A stretch of 64,000 nt of DNA from Burkholderiaceae bacterium (GCA_947472645.1 CANJBQ010000009.1:1-64000); one strand, 5' to 3'; counted from the stretch's first letter, positions 1 through 9,031 are shown. Numbers and translations: made by a program. The notes: a model not told the origin generated them from the letters alone.

Positions 1-2
1 AA

Positions 3-656
3 AAATTAGAAAATATTCCTAAATGGGAACACGTCAAAGAATATTTCCAATATTCTACCCGCCAAAAATGGGATAGCGCATCTGAGTTTTTATTTAACTC
101 TTCTTTGATCCAATATGATTCGCGGTACGTTCAGTTTGCAAAAGATGTATTTTTACCCAATCGAAGTATTTTAGATGGCGCTATAGCACTGATGGAGCAA
201 ATTTATGATCAATTTGAATATCAAACAAAATCAACAGATATAAACACTCCAACGCTCGAAGCTTTTGATCAGCGAAAAGGTGTATGCCAAGATTTTTCTC
301 ACATATTTATTAGCTGTATGCGAAGTATTGGCCTGCCAGCAAAATATATCAGCGGCTATCTTTTAACCACCCCACCACCAGGTAAAATAAGACTTATCGG
401 TGCTGATGCATCTCACGCTTGGGCATCTGTTTATATTCCTTGTTTTGATCTTTACAATAAGTTGTCATCTGGAGTGTGGTGCGATTTTGATCCAACAAAT
501 AATCGTTGGGGAATCGGAAGCCCTGGTGAGGACTATATCTTTTTAGCGCAAGGACGAGATTATGCAGATGTCTCTCCGATCAGGGGCGTTATCAAAGGCG
601 GCGCTAATCACGACTTAAAAGTTTCAGTAACGGTTCGTCCCATTCAAACGAATTGA
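3..656 (+). CDS. Transglutaminase-like cysteine protease-fold protein, 5' end cut by window
   Basis: The reading frame is open from base 3, so the TTG start in the ORF track (105) is an artefact of the window edge and the true start lies outside. The visible part matches the C-terminal core of bacterial transglutaminase-like proteins (COG1305 type). It has a cysteine in RKGVCQDFSH, a histidine in DASHAWASVY and an aspartate in WCDFDPTNN, which is the expected Cys-His-Asp triad in the right order. Such proteins are usually predicted peptidases or amidases of unknown substrate, often next to circularly permuted ATP-grasp and alpha-E genes, which would lie off the window. It ends 64 bases before the next gene. 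The family is well supported; the function is unknown. Confidence 0.8.
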   Translation, partial: KLENIPKWEHVKEYFQYSTRQKWDSASEFLFNSSLIQYDSRYVQFAKDVFLPNRSILDGAIALMEQIYDQFEYQTKSTDINTPTLEAFDQRKGVCQDFSHIFISCMRSIGLPAKYISGYLLTTPPPGKIRLIGADASHAWASVYIPCFDLYNKLSSGVWCDFDPTNNRWGIGSPGEDYIFLAQGRDYADVSPIRGVIKGGANHDLKVSVTVRPIQTN

Positions 657-720
657 GCAAAATAGAAGACGAATCACTTTCTTATGTTATGGTGATATCA
701 ATAAATACAAGGGGATTGAC

Positions 721-1680
721 ATGAACCAACGTAGAAACATATTAATGGCTTTGGGTGCAAGTTTTGCTTCAAATGCCCTCGCCCAAACCACCCCTCCCAA
801 TCAGTTACCTAAAGGTCCTATCGTATGGGGGGATATGGATCAAGCCACTCTTGATAATTCTTATGACCAAAGTGTCTATGCTCCCAATATCAGACAAGTT
901 CAAAACAGATACGCCTTTAATAGTGAAATCACCAGAAGTCGGTTAGGAAATCCAACAAGACTGGCATATGGTCCCACTTCGATTGAGGCACTTGATGTTT
1001 ATTTGTGTAAACAACCAAAAGCACCAATTCAAATTTTTATTCATGGTGGAGCTTGGCGGGCTGGCCTAGCCAAAAACTTTGGCTTTAAAGCAGAAACTTT
1101 TGTGAATGCCGGAGCTCATTTTGTGGTTCCAGACTTTATTAATGTGATTGAATCCAACGGTGACCTAATGCCTATGATCGATCAAGTTCGGCGGTCTATT
1201 GCTTGGGTTTATCAAAATGCCCACACATTGAACGGTGATCCAAATCGAATCTATATTTCATCCCACTCATCAGGTGCACATTTGGCAGGAGTTGCATTGA
1301 CAACCGACTGGGCAAAAATGAGCCTTCCTAAAAATATTATTAAAGGTGGCGTCTTATGCAGCGGTATGTATGATCTAAAACCTGTTCGTCTGTCAGCTAG
1401 AAGTAACTATGTCAAATTTACAGATGAAGTTGAGGATGCTCTTAGCTCACAACGTCATCTTGAATTTTTAAATACGCCCATCATCGTTGCACATGGTGAT
1501 ATGGAAACCCCCGAGTTCCAACGCCAGTCCAAAGATTTTGTAAAGGCGGTTAAAGAAAAAGGTAAGCCCGTTGATTACATCCTTGGAAAAGCTTACAACC
1601 ACTTTGAACTACCAGAAACATTTGCTAACCCATTCGGCATTCTCGGCAAAGCGACTTTGGAGCAAATGAAATTAGCTTAA
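721..1680 (+). CDS. Exported alpha/beta hydrolase, kynurenine-formamidase-like
   Basis: This is a 319-residue alpha/beta-hydrolase. An N-terminal signal peptide (basic MNQRR, hydrophobic stretch, cleavage near ALAQ at about residue 22) predicts export. The oxyanion-hole motif HGGAW lies at 108-112. The nucleophile elbow reads SHSSG, with Ser183 as likely nucleophile; the usual first Gly of GxSxG is Ser here. Asp260 in HGDMETPEF and His294 in YNHFEL complete the triad. The HGGxW motif and the spacing resemble kynurenine formamidases and related amide/ester hydrolases, which are normally cytoplasmic, so the signal peptide is unusual. A GGGG Shine-Dalgarno sits just upstream. It converges with the molybdenum hydroxylase operon with a 4-base gap. 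The substrate is unknown; an amide or ester linked to the neighbouring catabolic genes is a guess. Confidence 0.85.
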   Translation: MNQRRNILMALGASFASNALAQTTPPNQLPKGPIVWGDMDQATLDNSYDQSVYAPNIRQVQNRYAFNSEITRSRLGNPTRLAYGPTSIEALDVYLCKQPKAPIQIFIHGGAWRAGLAKNFGFKAETFVNAGAHFVVPDFINVIESNGDLMPMIDQVRRSIAWVYQNAHTLNGDPNRIYISSHSSGAHLAGVALTTDWAKMSLPKNIIKGGVLCSGMYDLKPVRLSARSNYVKFTDEVEDALSSQRHLEFLNTPIIVAHGDMETPEFQRQSKDFVKAVKEKGKPVDYILGKAYNHFELPETFANPFGILGKATLEQMKLA

Positions 1681-1684
1681 GTAA

Positions 1685-4075
1685 TTAGGTAATCTTCCCC
1701 AAACTCCTCAATATCTTTTCTGGAGTCACTGGCTGATCAAAGTTATAAACGCCAAATGGGGCAATGGCATCATTGATGGCATTAACTACCGCCCCAGGCG
1801 CACCTGCTGTACCTGCTTCGCCAGCCCCCTTAGCGCCCAGTAAAGACGATTTCGTTGGGGTTTGTACGTGAGCAACTTCAATGTCTGGCATCTCTGAGGC
1901 CATTGGCACTAAGTAATCAGCCATATTTCCATTGATCATCTGACCTTGAGAGTCATATAAGCACTCTTCAAATAAAGCTCCTCCAATACCCTGCACAATA
2001 GCACCACGTATTTGTTCATCGACTAACATGGGATTAATGACTCGACCACAATCTTCCACTGCCCAATGCTTGAGTAACTTCACAAAGCCTGTATGAACAT
2101 CGACTTCTACATAAGATGCCTGAACACCATTCGTAAAAATAAATGGGAAATCTTTTTGGGAGTAGTGACGAGTTACTGTTAATTCCGCATGAAGATCTCT
2201 GGGTAGAGTATCTGAACGGTAATAACTAACCCGACCAACCTCACTTAAAGGAATTTTTTCTTGTTGCGTCAGACGATCAACTACTTTACCGTTTTTGACA
2301 TTGAGTTGACTGGAATCTATTTGTAATATAGCTCCAGCAATCTTCAGAATATTTTCTCGCAGAGCTATACCAGCCAACAGAACTGCTTCACCTCCAATAC
2401 CTGCTCCACGTGAGGCCCAAGTTCCACCACCGTAAGGAATCGTATCCGTATCTCCAGTTCTCACACGAATTTGATGGATGGATACACCTACTGCATCTGC
2501 TGCAATCTGAGCAAAAATACCTTCTGCACCCTGGCCTTGTTCACCAACACTCACCGATACCGAAATCACACCAGTCGGATCCATGCGAATCGTTGCACCA
2601 TCCTGTGAGGCAATTCGCGCACCACCAACGCCATAAAACGCCGCGCTTGGATTAGTGAGTTCAATTAACGTAGCAAAACCGATGCCCCGATAAATACCTT
2701 GCGCACGAAGAGATTTTTGTTCCGCTAATAAGGTTGAATAGTCCATCAATTCTTCGATTTTGGCTAAACACTGTTCATGCGATAACACTTCCAATTTAAT
2801 ACCTGATGCGCCAGTGTAAGGATATGCGTCATCAGGTATCACATTGCGTTTACGAAACTCTAAAGGATCCATTTTTAATTTTCTGGCAGCAAGGTCAACC
2901 AAGCCTTCTGTTACAGCGCAAGCAATTGGATGTCCAACACCCCGATACTGACAAGTGGGCGTTTTATTCTGAAAAACTACATTCAAATTAGCGCGGTAAT
3001 GTTTGTGTTTATATGGGCCACCAACTAAATTAACAACTTGATTGCCTTCAATGGCGCTGGTTCTTGGAAACATCGAATATGGCCCAATACCGGTCAGATC
3101 ATCAATCTCAAAGGCCAATATTTCACCATCTTTTGAGGCAGCAATTCGCCCTTTAATCACATGCTCACGTGCATGAATATCACTCAAATAAGACTCTAAA
3201 CGATCTGCTACAAACTTAACCGGACGTTTGAGCATGATGGAAATTCCAACCGTGGCAAAGTCATCTGGATAGGCGTGTACTTTAATTCCAAACGAACCAC
3301 CTACGTCATAACACACGACTCGGACATCCGACTCTATTAAATCAAATTGACGGCAATATAAATCCTGCATCATATGTGGGGCTTGTTGCGAGTGATACAC
3401 CGTCAAACGACCGTCAGGGGAATAATGCGCAATTTGTGAACGAGGCTCTAGAGTCACTCCGGTATGGCGGCCAAACTTAAAAGTTGCTTCAGCAACAATG
3501 GCAGCTTGACTAAATTGAGTATCAACATCACCGACAACTAAAGAGCGTTTAAAACAAATATTGTCGCCAAGCTCTGGGTGTATCGACATCTGATTTGGGT
3601 CTAATGCAGCGTGCATATCGAGCATTGCAGGCAACTCTTCCCAGTCCACTTGTAAATGTGGTAACGCATCTTCGGCTTGAGCTCTCGTCTTAGCGACAAC
3701 CGCAACGACTGGCTCACCTTGCCAACAAGCACGGTCAACTGCTAGCGCATGTTGCGGCGCTGATTTCATCCCTACTAGGTGGCTAAGAGTTGCAACCCAG
3801 GGCTTACAAATTTGTGAAAGCTCTTTACCGTCAATTACGGCTACAACTCCCGGCATACTTAAGACACTGTCTTTATGAATTTTTTTGATACGCATATGTG
3901 CCACAGGTGAGCGCCAATAAACCACATGCACCATACGAGGTAATTGCAGATCATCAATGTATTTACCTTGTCCCTCAGTCAGGCGCTTCGCTCCATGACG
4001 AGGTTCACTACTACCGATGTAACGCTGCTCATTCGTAACAGGAGACAAAATAGGAAGTTCACTAGGTTTATTCAT
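1685..4075 (-). CDS. Molybdenum hydroxylase large subunit (xanthine dehydrogenase/CoxL family)
   Basis: This 796-residue subunit binds the molybdopterin-cytosine-dinucleotide cofactor and hydroxylates an aldehyde or aromatic/heterocyclic ring carbon. I chose the ATG at 4075 (MNKPSELP) because it follows an AAGGAG ribosome site; the ORF-track start is 44 codons further upstream and would overlap the 2Fe-2S gene. The N-terminal Ald_Xan_dh_C domain starts at about residue 25 (HGAKRLTEGQGKYIDD). The Mo-binding domains follow, with QYRGVGH in place of the AYxCSFR loop of true CO dehydrogenases. The active-site glutamate is about E753 in KGAGEAG. It is the last gene of a FAD / 2Fe-2S / Mo operon. 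This is not a CO dehydrogenase; the substrate cannot be read from sequence, though a pyridine- or purine-like ring is favoured by context. Confidence 0.93.
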   Translation of the reverse strand: MNKPSELPILSPVTNEQRYIGSSEPRHGAKRLTEGQGKYIDDLQLPRMVHVVYWRSPVAHMRIKKIHKDSVLSMPGVVAVIDGKELSQICKPWVATLSHLVGMKSAPQHALAVDRACWQGEPVVAVVAKTRAQAEDALPHLQVDWEELPAMLDMHAALDPNQMSIHPELGDNICFKRSLVVGDVDTQFSQAAIVAEATFKFGRHTGVTLEPRSQIAHYSPDGRLTVYHSQQAPHMMQDLYCRQFDLIESDVRVVCYDVGGSFGIKVHAYPDDFATVGISIMLKRPVKFVADRLESYLSDIHAREHVIKGRIAASKDGEILAFEIDDLTGIGPYSMFPRTSAIEGNQVVNLVGGPYKHKHYRANLNVVFQNKTPTCQYRGVGHPIACAVTEGLVDLAARKLKMDPLEFRKRNVIPDDAYPYTGASGIKLEVLSHEQCLAKIEELMDYSTLLAEQKSLRAQGIYRGIGFATLIELTNPSAAFYGVGGARIASQDGATIRMDPTGVISVSVSVGEQGQGAEGIFAQIAADAVGVSIHQIRVRTGDTDTIPYGGGTWASRGAGIGGEAVLLAGIALRENILKIAGAILQIDSSQLNVKNGKVVDRLTQQEKIPLSEVGRVSYYRSDTLPRDLHAELTVTRHYSQKDFPFIFTNGVQASYVEVDVHTGFVKLLKHWAVEDCGRVINPMLVDEQIRGAIVQGIGGALFEECLYDSQGQMINGNMADYLVPMASEMPDIEVAHVQTPTKSSLLGAKGAGEAGTAGAPGAVVNAINDAIAPFGVYNFDQPVTPEKILRSLGKIT

Positions 4076-4085
4076 GACAATCTCC

Positions 4086-4568
4086 TTATTTAACGTTAGA
4101 TTGACGTTCTTCAAGAACGTGCGCGATAGCATCAACAATGGCGTGGTAACCAGTGCATCGACAATAATTACCCGAGATCCACTCTCTGATTTCAGTTCGA
4201 CTTGCATGTGGCTTTGTTTCGATCAGTTCAGCACCCGCGAGTAACATCCCTGAAGTACAAAAACCACATTGCAACGCATTGAATTGCAAGAACGCTTGTT
4301 GCAAATCTTTATAAACTCCATCTGCAGTTAACCCTTCGATGGTCTGCACATCTGCACCATTAGCCTGCACTGCCAAGACTAAACAACCCCGCACAATTTG
4401 ACCATTGACCTTGACGGTGCAAGCACCGCACGCACCCTGCTCACAACCCAAATGGGATCCAGTAAGGTTTTGATCTTCGCGGATAAAATCTACCAAATGT
4501 TGTCTTGGTTCAACTTCTGCATGGATTAATTGTCCATTAAGTGTCATCGAAATCGACGTTGTATTCAT
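4086..4568 (-). CDS. Molybdenum hydroxylase small subunit, two [2Fe-2S] clusters
   Basis: This 160-residue electron-transfer subunit carries a plant-ferredoxin-type cluster (Cys42, 47, 50, 62 in GCEQGACGAC and GC) and a helical-domain cluster (Cys101, 104, 136, 138 in CGFC and CRC). It passes electrons from the Mo subunit to the FAD subunit. I moved the start from the ORF-track position to the ATG at 4568 (MNTTSISM), which has an AAAGGAA ribosome site. It lies 16 bases after the FAD gene and 10 bases before the Mo gene, so the three are clearly one operon. All eight ligands are present and the length is normal for CoxS/CutS/IorA-type subunits. Confidence 0.95.
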   Translation of the reverse strand: MNTTSISMTLNGQLIHAEVEPRQHLVDFIREDQNLTGSHLGCEQGACGACTVKVNGQIVRGCLVLAVQANGADVQTIEGLTADGVYKDLQQAFLQFNALQCGFCTSGMLLAGAELIETKPHASRTEIREWISGNYCRCTGYHAIVDAIAHVLEERQSNVK

Positions 4569-4584
4569 AATCAATTTCCTTTCT

Positions 4585-5454
4585 TTATTGATGAGCAATA
4601 TGCTTTAGAGCACGTTCGAGTAACACGCCAACAAGATGAGTTTTCATCTGGGCTGAATTCGTTAAATCAGCCAAGGTTGCTATTTCTGACTTAGCTGTTT
4701 GAATCGTATTTGCCAGGAATTCAGTGTTTGATAACGACTGAATATTTTTTCCTTGTAGGCTCTCTTGAACACCTAAGGCCATTACCGGAGTTGATGACAC
4801 TGAAAAATACACGATTCGAGCATGACTAATCACTTCTTGATTGAGTTTAATCTGACAAACAATACCCGTCACCGCATAATCACCATGACGACGTGAGAGT
4901 TCCTCAAAATAGTGCTTAGTGACGTTAGAACTTAAGTTAAATTCAGTAGCCACTAAAATCTCATTCGAGGCTAAAGCTGTGGTGTATAAATCCAAGAAAA
5001 AATCTTTTGCCAAGACTCTTCTCTCACCCTGCGCGCCTTGGATCACCATGACACCATTTAAAGCGACAGCACAAGCTGGCCACTCCGCAGCAGGATCGCC
5101 ATAAACACAAGAGCCACCCCAAGTACCTAAATTACGAATCGCGCGATGGGCAATATGAGGTACTACTTCACTCAAAATAGGAAAATGCTGTTGAATAATA
5201 GGAGAGTTTTCAATCTCAGTATGTGTTGTCATCGCGCCAATCCTAATGACTTGATCCACCTTGGTAATACCTTTAAGTTCTGCAACACTTTGTAAATCAA
5301 TCAATATCTCTGGATTGGATAATCGCATATTCAAAGAAGGTAATAAACTTTGGCCACCAGCCATCAATTTGGCATTGTCTCCATACCTACCCAAGAGTTG
5401 AATCACCTCTTGAACTGAGTTGGCTTTTTGATAATTAAATGCTGCGGCTTTCAT
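4585..5454 (-). CDS. Molybdenum hydroxylase FAD-binding medium subunit (CoxM type)
   Basis: This 289-residue FAD-binding PCMH-fold subunit belongs with the two genes that follow. The flavin motifs are visible: AGGQS at about 32-36 and RNLGTWGGS at about 107-115, followed by GDPAAEWP. The C-terminal CO_deh_flav_C domain covers roughly the last 100 residues. The start has a strong AAGGAG ribosome site. It is the first gene of the minus-strand operon and faces the VOC gene across a 145-base divergent promoter region that contains overlapping palindromes. Electrons would leave through this flavin to an unknown acceptor, either NAD or quinone. Confidence 0.94.
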   Translation of the reverse strand: MKAAAFNYQKANSVQEVIQLLGRYGDNAKLMAGGQSLLPSLNMRLSNPEILIDLQSVAELKGITKVDQVIRIGAMTTHTEIENSPIIQQHFPILSEVVPHIAHRAIRNLGTWGGSCVYGDPAAEWPACAVALNGVMVIQGAQGERRVLAKDFFLDLYTTALASNEILVATEFNLSSNVTKHYFEELSRRHGDYAVTGIVCQIKLNQEVISHARIVYFSVSSTPVMALGVQESLQGKNIQSLSNTEFLANTIQTAKSEIATLADLTNSAQMKTHLVGVLLERALKHIAHQ

Positions 5455-5542
5455 GATCGTCTCCTTCTTTCATTGATTGGCTTTTATTGTCAATTACAGA
5501 ATTTTAATGATTTTTATTTTACTCAATAATACTGCTATTATT

Positions 5543-5570
5543 TGATGTATGTACATATCAAACTTGATAT
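5543..5570. promoter_or_regulatory. Overlapping palindromes in a divergent promoter (candidate operator)
   Basis: Three TTGAT/ATCAA half sites occur at 5543, 5557 and 5564. They form TATGTACATA (5548-5557), a 10-base perfect palindrome, and ATATCAA-AC-TTGATAT (5555-5570), a perfect 7+7 inverted repeat. The block lies between the divergent FAD-subunit gene and the VOC gene. That placement fits a repressor controlling both catabolic operons. No regulator gene is adjacent, so the protein is unknown; a GntR-like regulator is only a guess from the palindrome style. Confidence 0.4.
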
Positions 5571-5599
5571 CCTTTAAATAACTATTGGAGTATAAAAAA

Positions 5600-6079
5600 A
5601 TGGGTGAACTAGTCATTAACCATTTAGCTATTCGTAGTCCCGATGCAGAAAAAACACGTGATTTTTTTATGAAAACACTTGATTTAGTCCCTGGTCCTAG
5701 GCCTAATTTTCCATTTCCAGGCTACTGGCTCTATAAATCAGATTCTGATCATTCTAGCTATTTAAATGCTGTCGTTCATATTGTTGGGATTGACCCCAAT
5801 GATAAAGAAGGCTTGATTCAGTATTTGGGAGATCGAGAGCTTCCAGAACTTCATGGTACTGGCGTAATTGACCATATCGCCTTTTTCGCCACTGGCCTAG
5901 AAGAGATGTTGCAGCATTTAACCAATATTAATATTCCTGTTCGTGAACGTCTGGTACCCTCCATTGGCCTGCATCAAGTTTTTTTAGATGATCCCAATGG
6001 TATTGTGATCGAACTCAATTATCCTGCTCACGAACGTACCGACCTAGATAAAAAAGTTCAGCAAGTTGCTAAGGTTTAA
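5600..6079 (+). CDS. VOC superfamily protein (glyoxalase/dioxygenase fold)
   Basis: This 159-residue protein is of the vicinal-oxygen-chelate fold with two beta-alpha-beta-beta-beta repeats. Probable metal ligands are the His in INHLAIRSPD near the N-terminus, the His in GVIDHIAFFA at the start of the second repeat, and the Glu in NGIVIELNY near the end. The TTG at 5585 in the ORF track is really part of the TTGGAG ribosome site for the ATG at 5600. It leads a plus-strand pair with the flavin monooxygenase 24 bases downstream. In catabolic operons such proteins are ring-cleavage dioxygenases, isomerases or lyases. The exact reaction is unknown. Confidence 0.85.
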   Translation: MGELVINHLAIRSPDAEKTRDFFMKTLDLVPGPRPNFPFPGYWLYKSDSDHSSYLNAVVHIVGIDPNDKEGLIQYLGDRELPELHGTGVIDHIAFFATGLEEMLQHLTNINIPVRERLVPSIGLHQVFLDDPNGIVIELNYPAHERTDLDKKVQQVAKV

Positions 6080-6103
6080 CTCTCACTCTATTAGATTGAA
6101 TAC

Positions 6104-7336
6104 ATGTCAAAGATTTTAGTCGTTGGAGGCTCTCTTGGTGGCCTTTTAGCTGCAAACCTACTCCGTAGCAAAGGCCATGAAGTGGATATTCTCGAAAAAG
6201 TCTCAGGTTCCCTAGAGGGTCGTGGAGCTGGCATCGTCCCTCATCCCGTATTAATTAAAGCCCTGAAGATGGTTGGAGTTGAAATTGACTATAACTTAGG
6301 TATACAAGTCGACCACCGTGTCACTCTCGATAAAAATGGGGCTCTCATTGCCGATATGGAACTACCTCAACTCTTTACATCATGGGGTAAGCTCTACCAT
6401 CTGTTGAAAGAAAACTTTCCAGACAAACATTATCATTCTGGTAAAAACGTAGTGCATTTTGATCAAGATCAAGAATCAGTAACTGTTTGCTGCGAAGATG
6501 GGACCAGTTATAAAGCTGAATTACTGATCGCCTCCGATGGACTTCGGTCAGCTATACGACAAATTACTGCCCCTCACATTAAACCAGAATATACCGGCTA
6601 TGTAGCATGGCGAGGTGTTTGTGAGGAGAGTGCTTTAAGTCAACATATGCGTGACACGCTCTTCAATCATTTCGGCTTTGGACTTCCCGAGGGTGAACAA
6701 ATGCTGGGTTATCCTGTTGCTGGAAATAACAACAATTTACAAGTTGGACAGCGTCGCTATAACTTTGTCTGGTATCGTCAAGCCCCTGAAAATACGATTC
6801 TCAAAGAATTACTAACCGATGCCGACGGAATGTTTCATCCACATGGGATCTCTCCAGTGCAAGTGAGTTGGCGTCATATTGCAGCAGTTCGTGCAGCAGC
6901 TAAAAAGAATTTAGCCCCGCAATTTGCTGAAGTACTTGAAAAAACCGGAATGGTTTTTTTCCAACCTATCTATGATGTATTCTCAGAAAAAGTTGCCTTT
7001 GATAGGGTCGCTCTCATGGGCGATGCCAGCTTTGTGGCTCGGCCACACGTTGGGATGGGCGTATCTAAAGCCGCAGAAGATGCGCTTTCTATTCTGAGTA
7101 ATATTTCTCAGTATGGTGCGACTATCAAAGCTTTTGAGCAATATCAACAAGATCGACTCATCCCAGGACAACGCGTGATTGCCAGGGCTCGCTACCTTGG
7201 CAAATATATGACCGCTCAAGGTCAAGAAGAACTAAAAAACAATCATATTGGGATTGCACAACGAGTAATGCGAGAAACCGCTATTGATATTTCAGATCTC
7301 ATCATGAGCGATGAACTGATCCCAGAAAATATCTAA
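6104..7336 (+). CDS. FAD-dependent aromatic monooxygenase, 2,6-dihydroxypyridine 3-hydroxylase-like
   Basis: This 410-residue group A flavoprotein hydroxylase uses NAD(P)H and O2 to hydroxylate an aromatic ring. It shows the dinucleotide fold VVGGSLGGLLAA at 6-17, GRGAGIVPHP at about 39-48, the DG motif ASDG at 143-146, and the second FAD motif MGDASFVARPHVGMG at about 305-319. The GAGIV and ARPH variants are typical of the 2,6-dihydroxypyridine hydroxylase group rather than of urate oxidase-type HpxO or p-hydroxybenzoate hydroxylase. It follows the VOC gene and sits beside a ring-hydroxylating molybdenum enzyme, a combination seen in N-heterocycle degradation. The exact substrate is inferred only. 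Confidence 0.85.
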   Translation: MSKILVVGGSLGGLLAANLLRSKGHEVDILEKVSGSLEGRGAGIVPHPVLIKALKMVGVEIDYNLGIQVDHRVTLDKNGALIADMELPQLFTSWGKLYHLLKENFPDKHYHSGKNVVHFDQDQESVTVCCEDGTSYKAELLIASDGLRSAIRQITAPHIKPEYTGYVAWRGVCEESALSQHMRDTLFNHFGFGLPEGEQMLGYPVAGNNNNLQVGQRRYNFVWYRQAPENTILKELLTDADGMFHPHGISPVQVSWRHIAAVRAAAKKNLAPQFAEVLEKTGMVFFQPIYDVFSEKVAFDRVALMGDASFVARPHVGMGVSKAAEDALSILSNISQYGATIKAFEQYQQDRLIPGQRVIARARYLGKYMTAQGQEELKNNHIGIAQRVMRETAIDISDLIMSDELIPENI

Positions 7337-7362
7337 AAAAAAACCGCATCAAAGATGCGGTT
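7335..7362 (-). terminator. Rho-independent terminator, convergent genes
   Basis: The perfect 9-bp stem AACCGCATC / GATGCGGTT has a 3-base loop. Read on the minus strand it is followed by nine T, so it is a canonical terminator for the importer/deacetylase operon. It starts at the stop codon of the convergent monooxygenase gene and may also help end that transcript. Confidence 0.85.
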
Positions 7363-7390
7363 GAGCGTGGTGTAGCACTTCTTTTTATTA

Positions 7391-8287
7391 TTATTTCTTA
7401 ATGATAGGCGGCGGAAACTGCGCTCTATATAAATCATTAATCTGCTCACCCGTCCGGATAGATACGCCCTTTTTGGTTTGAATATAATCTAATAACTGTT
7501 CAAAATAGCCAATTCGATGTGGTGCACCAGTAATGTAAGGATGCACACTTATTGCCATGACACGCGGGATGGAATGGCTATCTGAAAGCAAACGGTCGAA
7601 CTGCTCCTTCCCACGTAACAGCATCTCATCACCACGATGCTGCTGTAAAAGCATCATCGGAATATCATTGGTCTCTACAGTGTAAGGAACTGATAAAACT
7701 GGCTTTGGTGAAGCTTCAATCCATGTAGGCTGATCATCTAGCGGCCAATCTGCCACATACTGTATCCCCGCCTGGGATAAGTGATCAATCGTTACTTCGG
7801 ATTCTGTAAGACCAGGACTTTCCCAACCGATCGGATCCTGACCAGTAAAATTCTTAATGGTGTACATCGTCTTTTCAATCGCTTCTAATTGGTCAGGTAA
7901 TTTATGCATTGGTCCCTGAATATAAGAATGTCCCATCATTTCCCAACCATGCTTCAGCGTTGACTCTACAACGCGTGGATAAGATTCGCAAACAATACCA
8001 TTCGTGGCTAAAGTGGGGACAATATTACGCTGAACTAAGGCATCAAAAATACGCCAAAATCCAACCCGCATCCCGTATTCATGCCAAGACCAATTTGGAA
8101 CATCTGGTAATAATGGCTGCCCCATCGGAGGACTGAGTACCATTCTTGGCATGGCATTGGCCATTGTCCAATGCTCAACATTAACAATGATCCATACTAA
8201 TAAATTATTACCGTTAGGTAAATGCCACATTGGACGATCCACAATCGGCAAAAACGGAACACGCTCGCTTGGTAATGAAAATTTCAC
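7391..8287 (-). CDS. Polysaccharide-deacetylase-fold hydrolase, PuuE/imidase-like
   Basis: This 298-residue NodB-fold protein is not likely to act on polysaccharide. It carries the signature set of the PuuE-type group: GWEMMGHSYIQGP, GWESPGLTESE, ADWPLDDQPT, and a final SVHPYITGAPHR. That group contains metal-independent allantoinase (PuuE) and, as I recall, bacterial cyclic imide hydrolase. The fold therefore hydrolyses cyclic amides, imides or ureides. There is no signal peptide, in keeping with a cytoplasmic role. It is the last gene after the five-gene importer, 15 bases from livF, and is followed by a strong terminator. Opening of a lactam or imide made by the molybdenum hydroxylase and monooxygenase is a reasonable inference. 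Confidence 0.82.
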   Translation of the reverse strand: MKFSLPSERVPFLPIVDRPMWHLPNGNNLLVWIIVNVEHWTMANAMPRMVLSPPMGQPLLPDVPNWSWHEYGMRVGFWRIFDALVQRNIVPTLATNGIVCESYPRVVESTLKHGWEMMGHSYIQGPMHKLPDQLEAIEKTMYTIKNFTGQDPIGWESPGLTESEVTIDHLSQAGIQYVADWPLDDQPTWIEASPKPVLSVPYTVETNDIPMMLLQQHRGDEMLLRGKEQFDRLLSDSHSIPRVMAISVHPYITGAPHRIGYFEQLLDYIQTKKGVSIRTGEQINDLYRAQFPPPIIKK

Positions 8288-8302
8288 AATAAAACCCTTA
8301 AA

Positions 8303-9031
8303 TTAAACACCCATGTATAACTGACGCACCACATCATTGCTTGCAAGCTCAGTAGCGCTTCCTTCAATCTTAATTTCACCATGGACAATAACATATCCAC
8401 GATCAGCAATTCTCATTGCTTGCGTGAAATTTTGTTCAGCCATCAAAACAGTCAAACCTTTTTCTGCTTTTAACTCAGCGATTTTTTCAATCATTTGTTT
8501 AACAATAATAGGCGCTAGACCAACTGAAGGTTCATCAATCAGTAATATTTTAGGCATTGTCATCAAAGAACGTGCCAAAGCAACCATTTGTTGCTCCCCA
8601 CCACTCATACTACCGGCTCGTTGATTAGCTCTTTCTTTAAGTTTTGGAAACACACCAAAACAATAATCTAAATTTTCCTCTACATGAGCACGCGCTAGAG
8701 GTCGAGATGCACCTAAAAGAAGGTTTTCTTTAACCGTCAGCAATGGAAAAAGACGTCTTCCTTCTGGAACCATAGCAACACCAAGATTGACAATGGCTTC
8801 GGGCGATAATTTACTTAAATCATGTATTTGATCATCTATCATGACCTGAGCAATACCGGCAGTGAGCTTGACAAGACCTGCCACACATTTAATCAGGGTA
8901 GATTTACCATTGCCATTTGTTCCTAGCAAGGCAACTGTTTCACCATTGCCAACCTCCATCGAAATGCCATGGAGGACCTGCACGGAGCCATAGGCCGCTT
9001 TAATGTCCTTAAGGATGATTTTATTCGCCAA
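8303..9031 (-). CDS. livF: Branched-chain amino acid-type ABC importer, ATPase LivF
   Basis: This 242-residue ATPase has Walker A GTNGNGKST, signature SGGEQQM, Walker B ILLIDEPSVGL and a switch histidine-region variant (MAEQNF), all typical of LivF. The start is a TTG at 9031 inside the end of livG (11-base overlap), with TAAGG about 8 bases upstream. The next in-frame ATG would lose the N-terminal strand before Walker A, so the TTG start is favoured. It pairs with LivG to power uptake by LivHM. Catabolic-island LivFGHMJ sets often import aromatic or heterocyclic acids, not amino acids. Confidence 0.92.
   Translation of the reverse strand: MANKIILKDIKAAYGSVQVLHGISMEVGNGETVALLGTNGNGKSTLIKCVAGLVKLTAGIAQVMIDDQIHDLSKLSPEAIVNLGVAMVPEGRRLFPLLTVKENLLLGASRPLARAHVEENLDYCFGVFPKLKERANQRAGSMSGGEQQMVALARSLMTMPKILLIDEPSVGLAPIIVKQMIEKIAELKAEKGLTVLMAEQNFTQAMRIADRGYVIVHGEIKIEGSATELASNDVVRQLYMGV

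Noticed and set aside
6104-8287. Uric acid route (HpxO plus PuuE)
   Set aside because: The flavin enzyme has the GAGIV/ARPH pattern of dihydroxypyridine hydroxylases, and no hydroxyisourate hydrolase or OHCU decarboxylase is near. I keep it only as a weak alternative.
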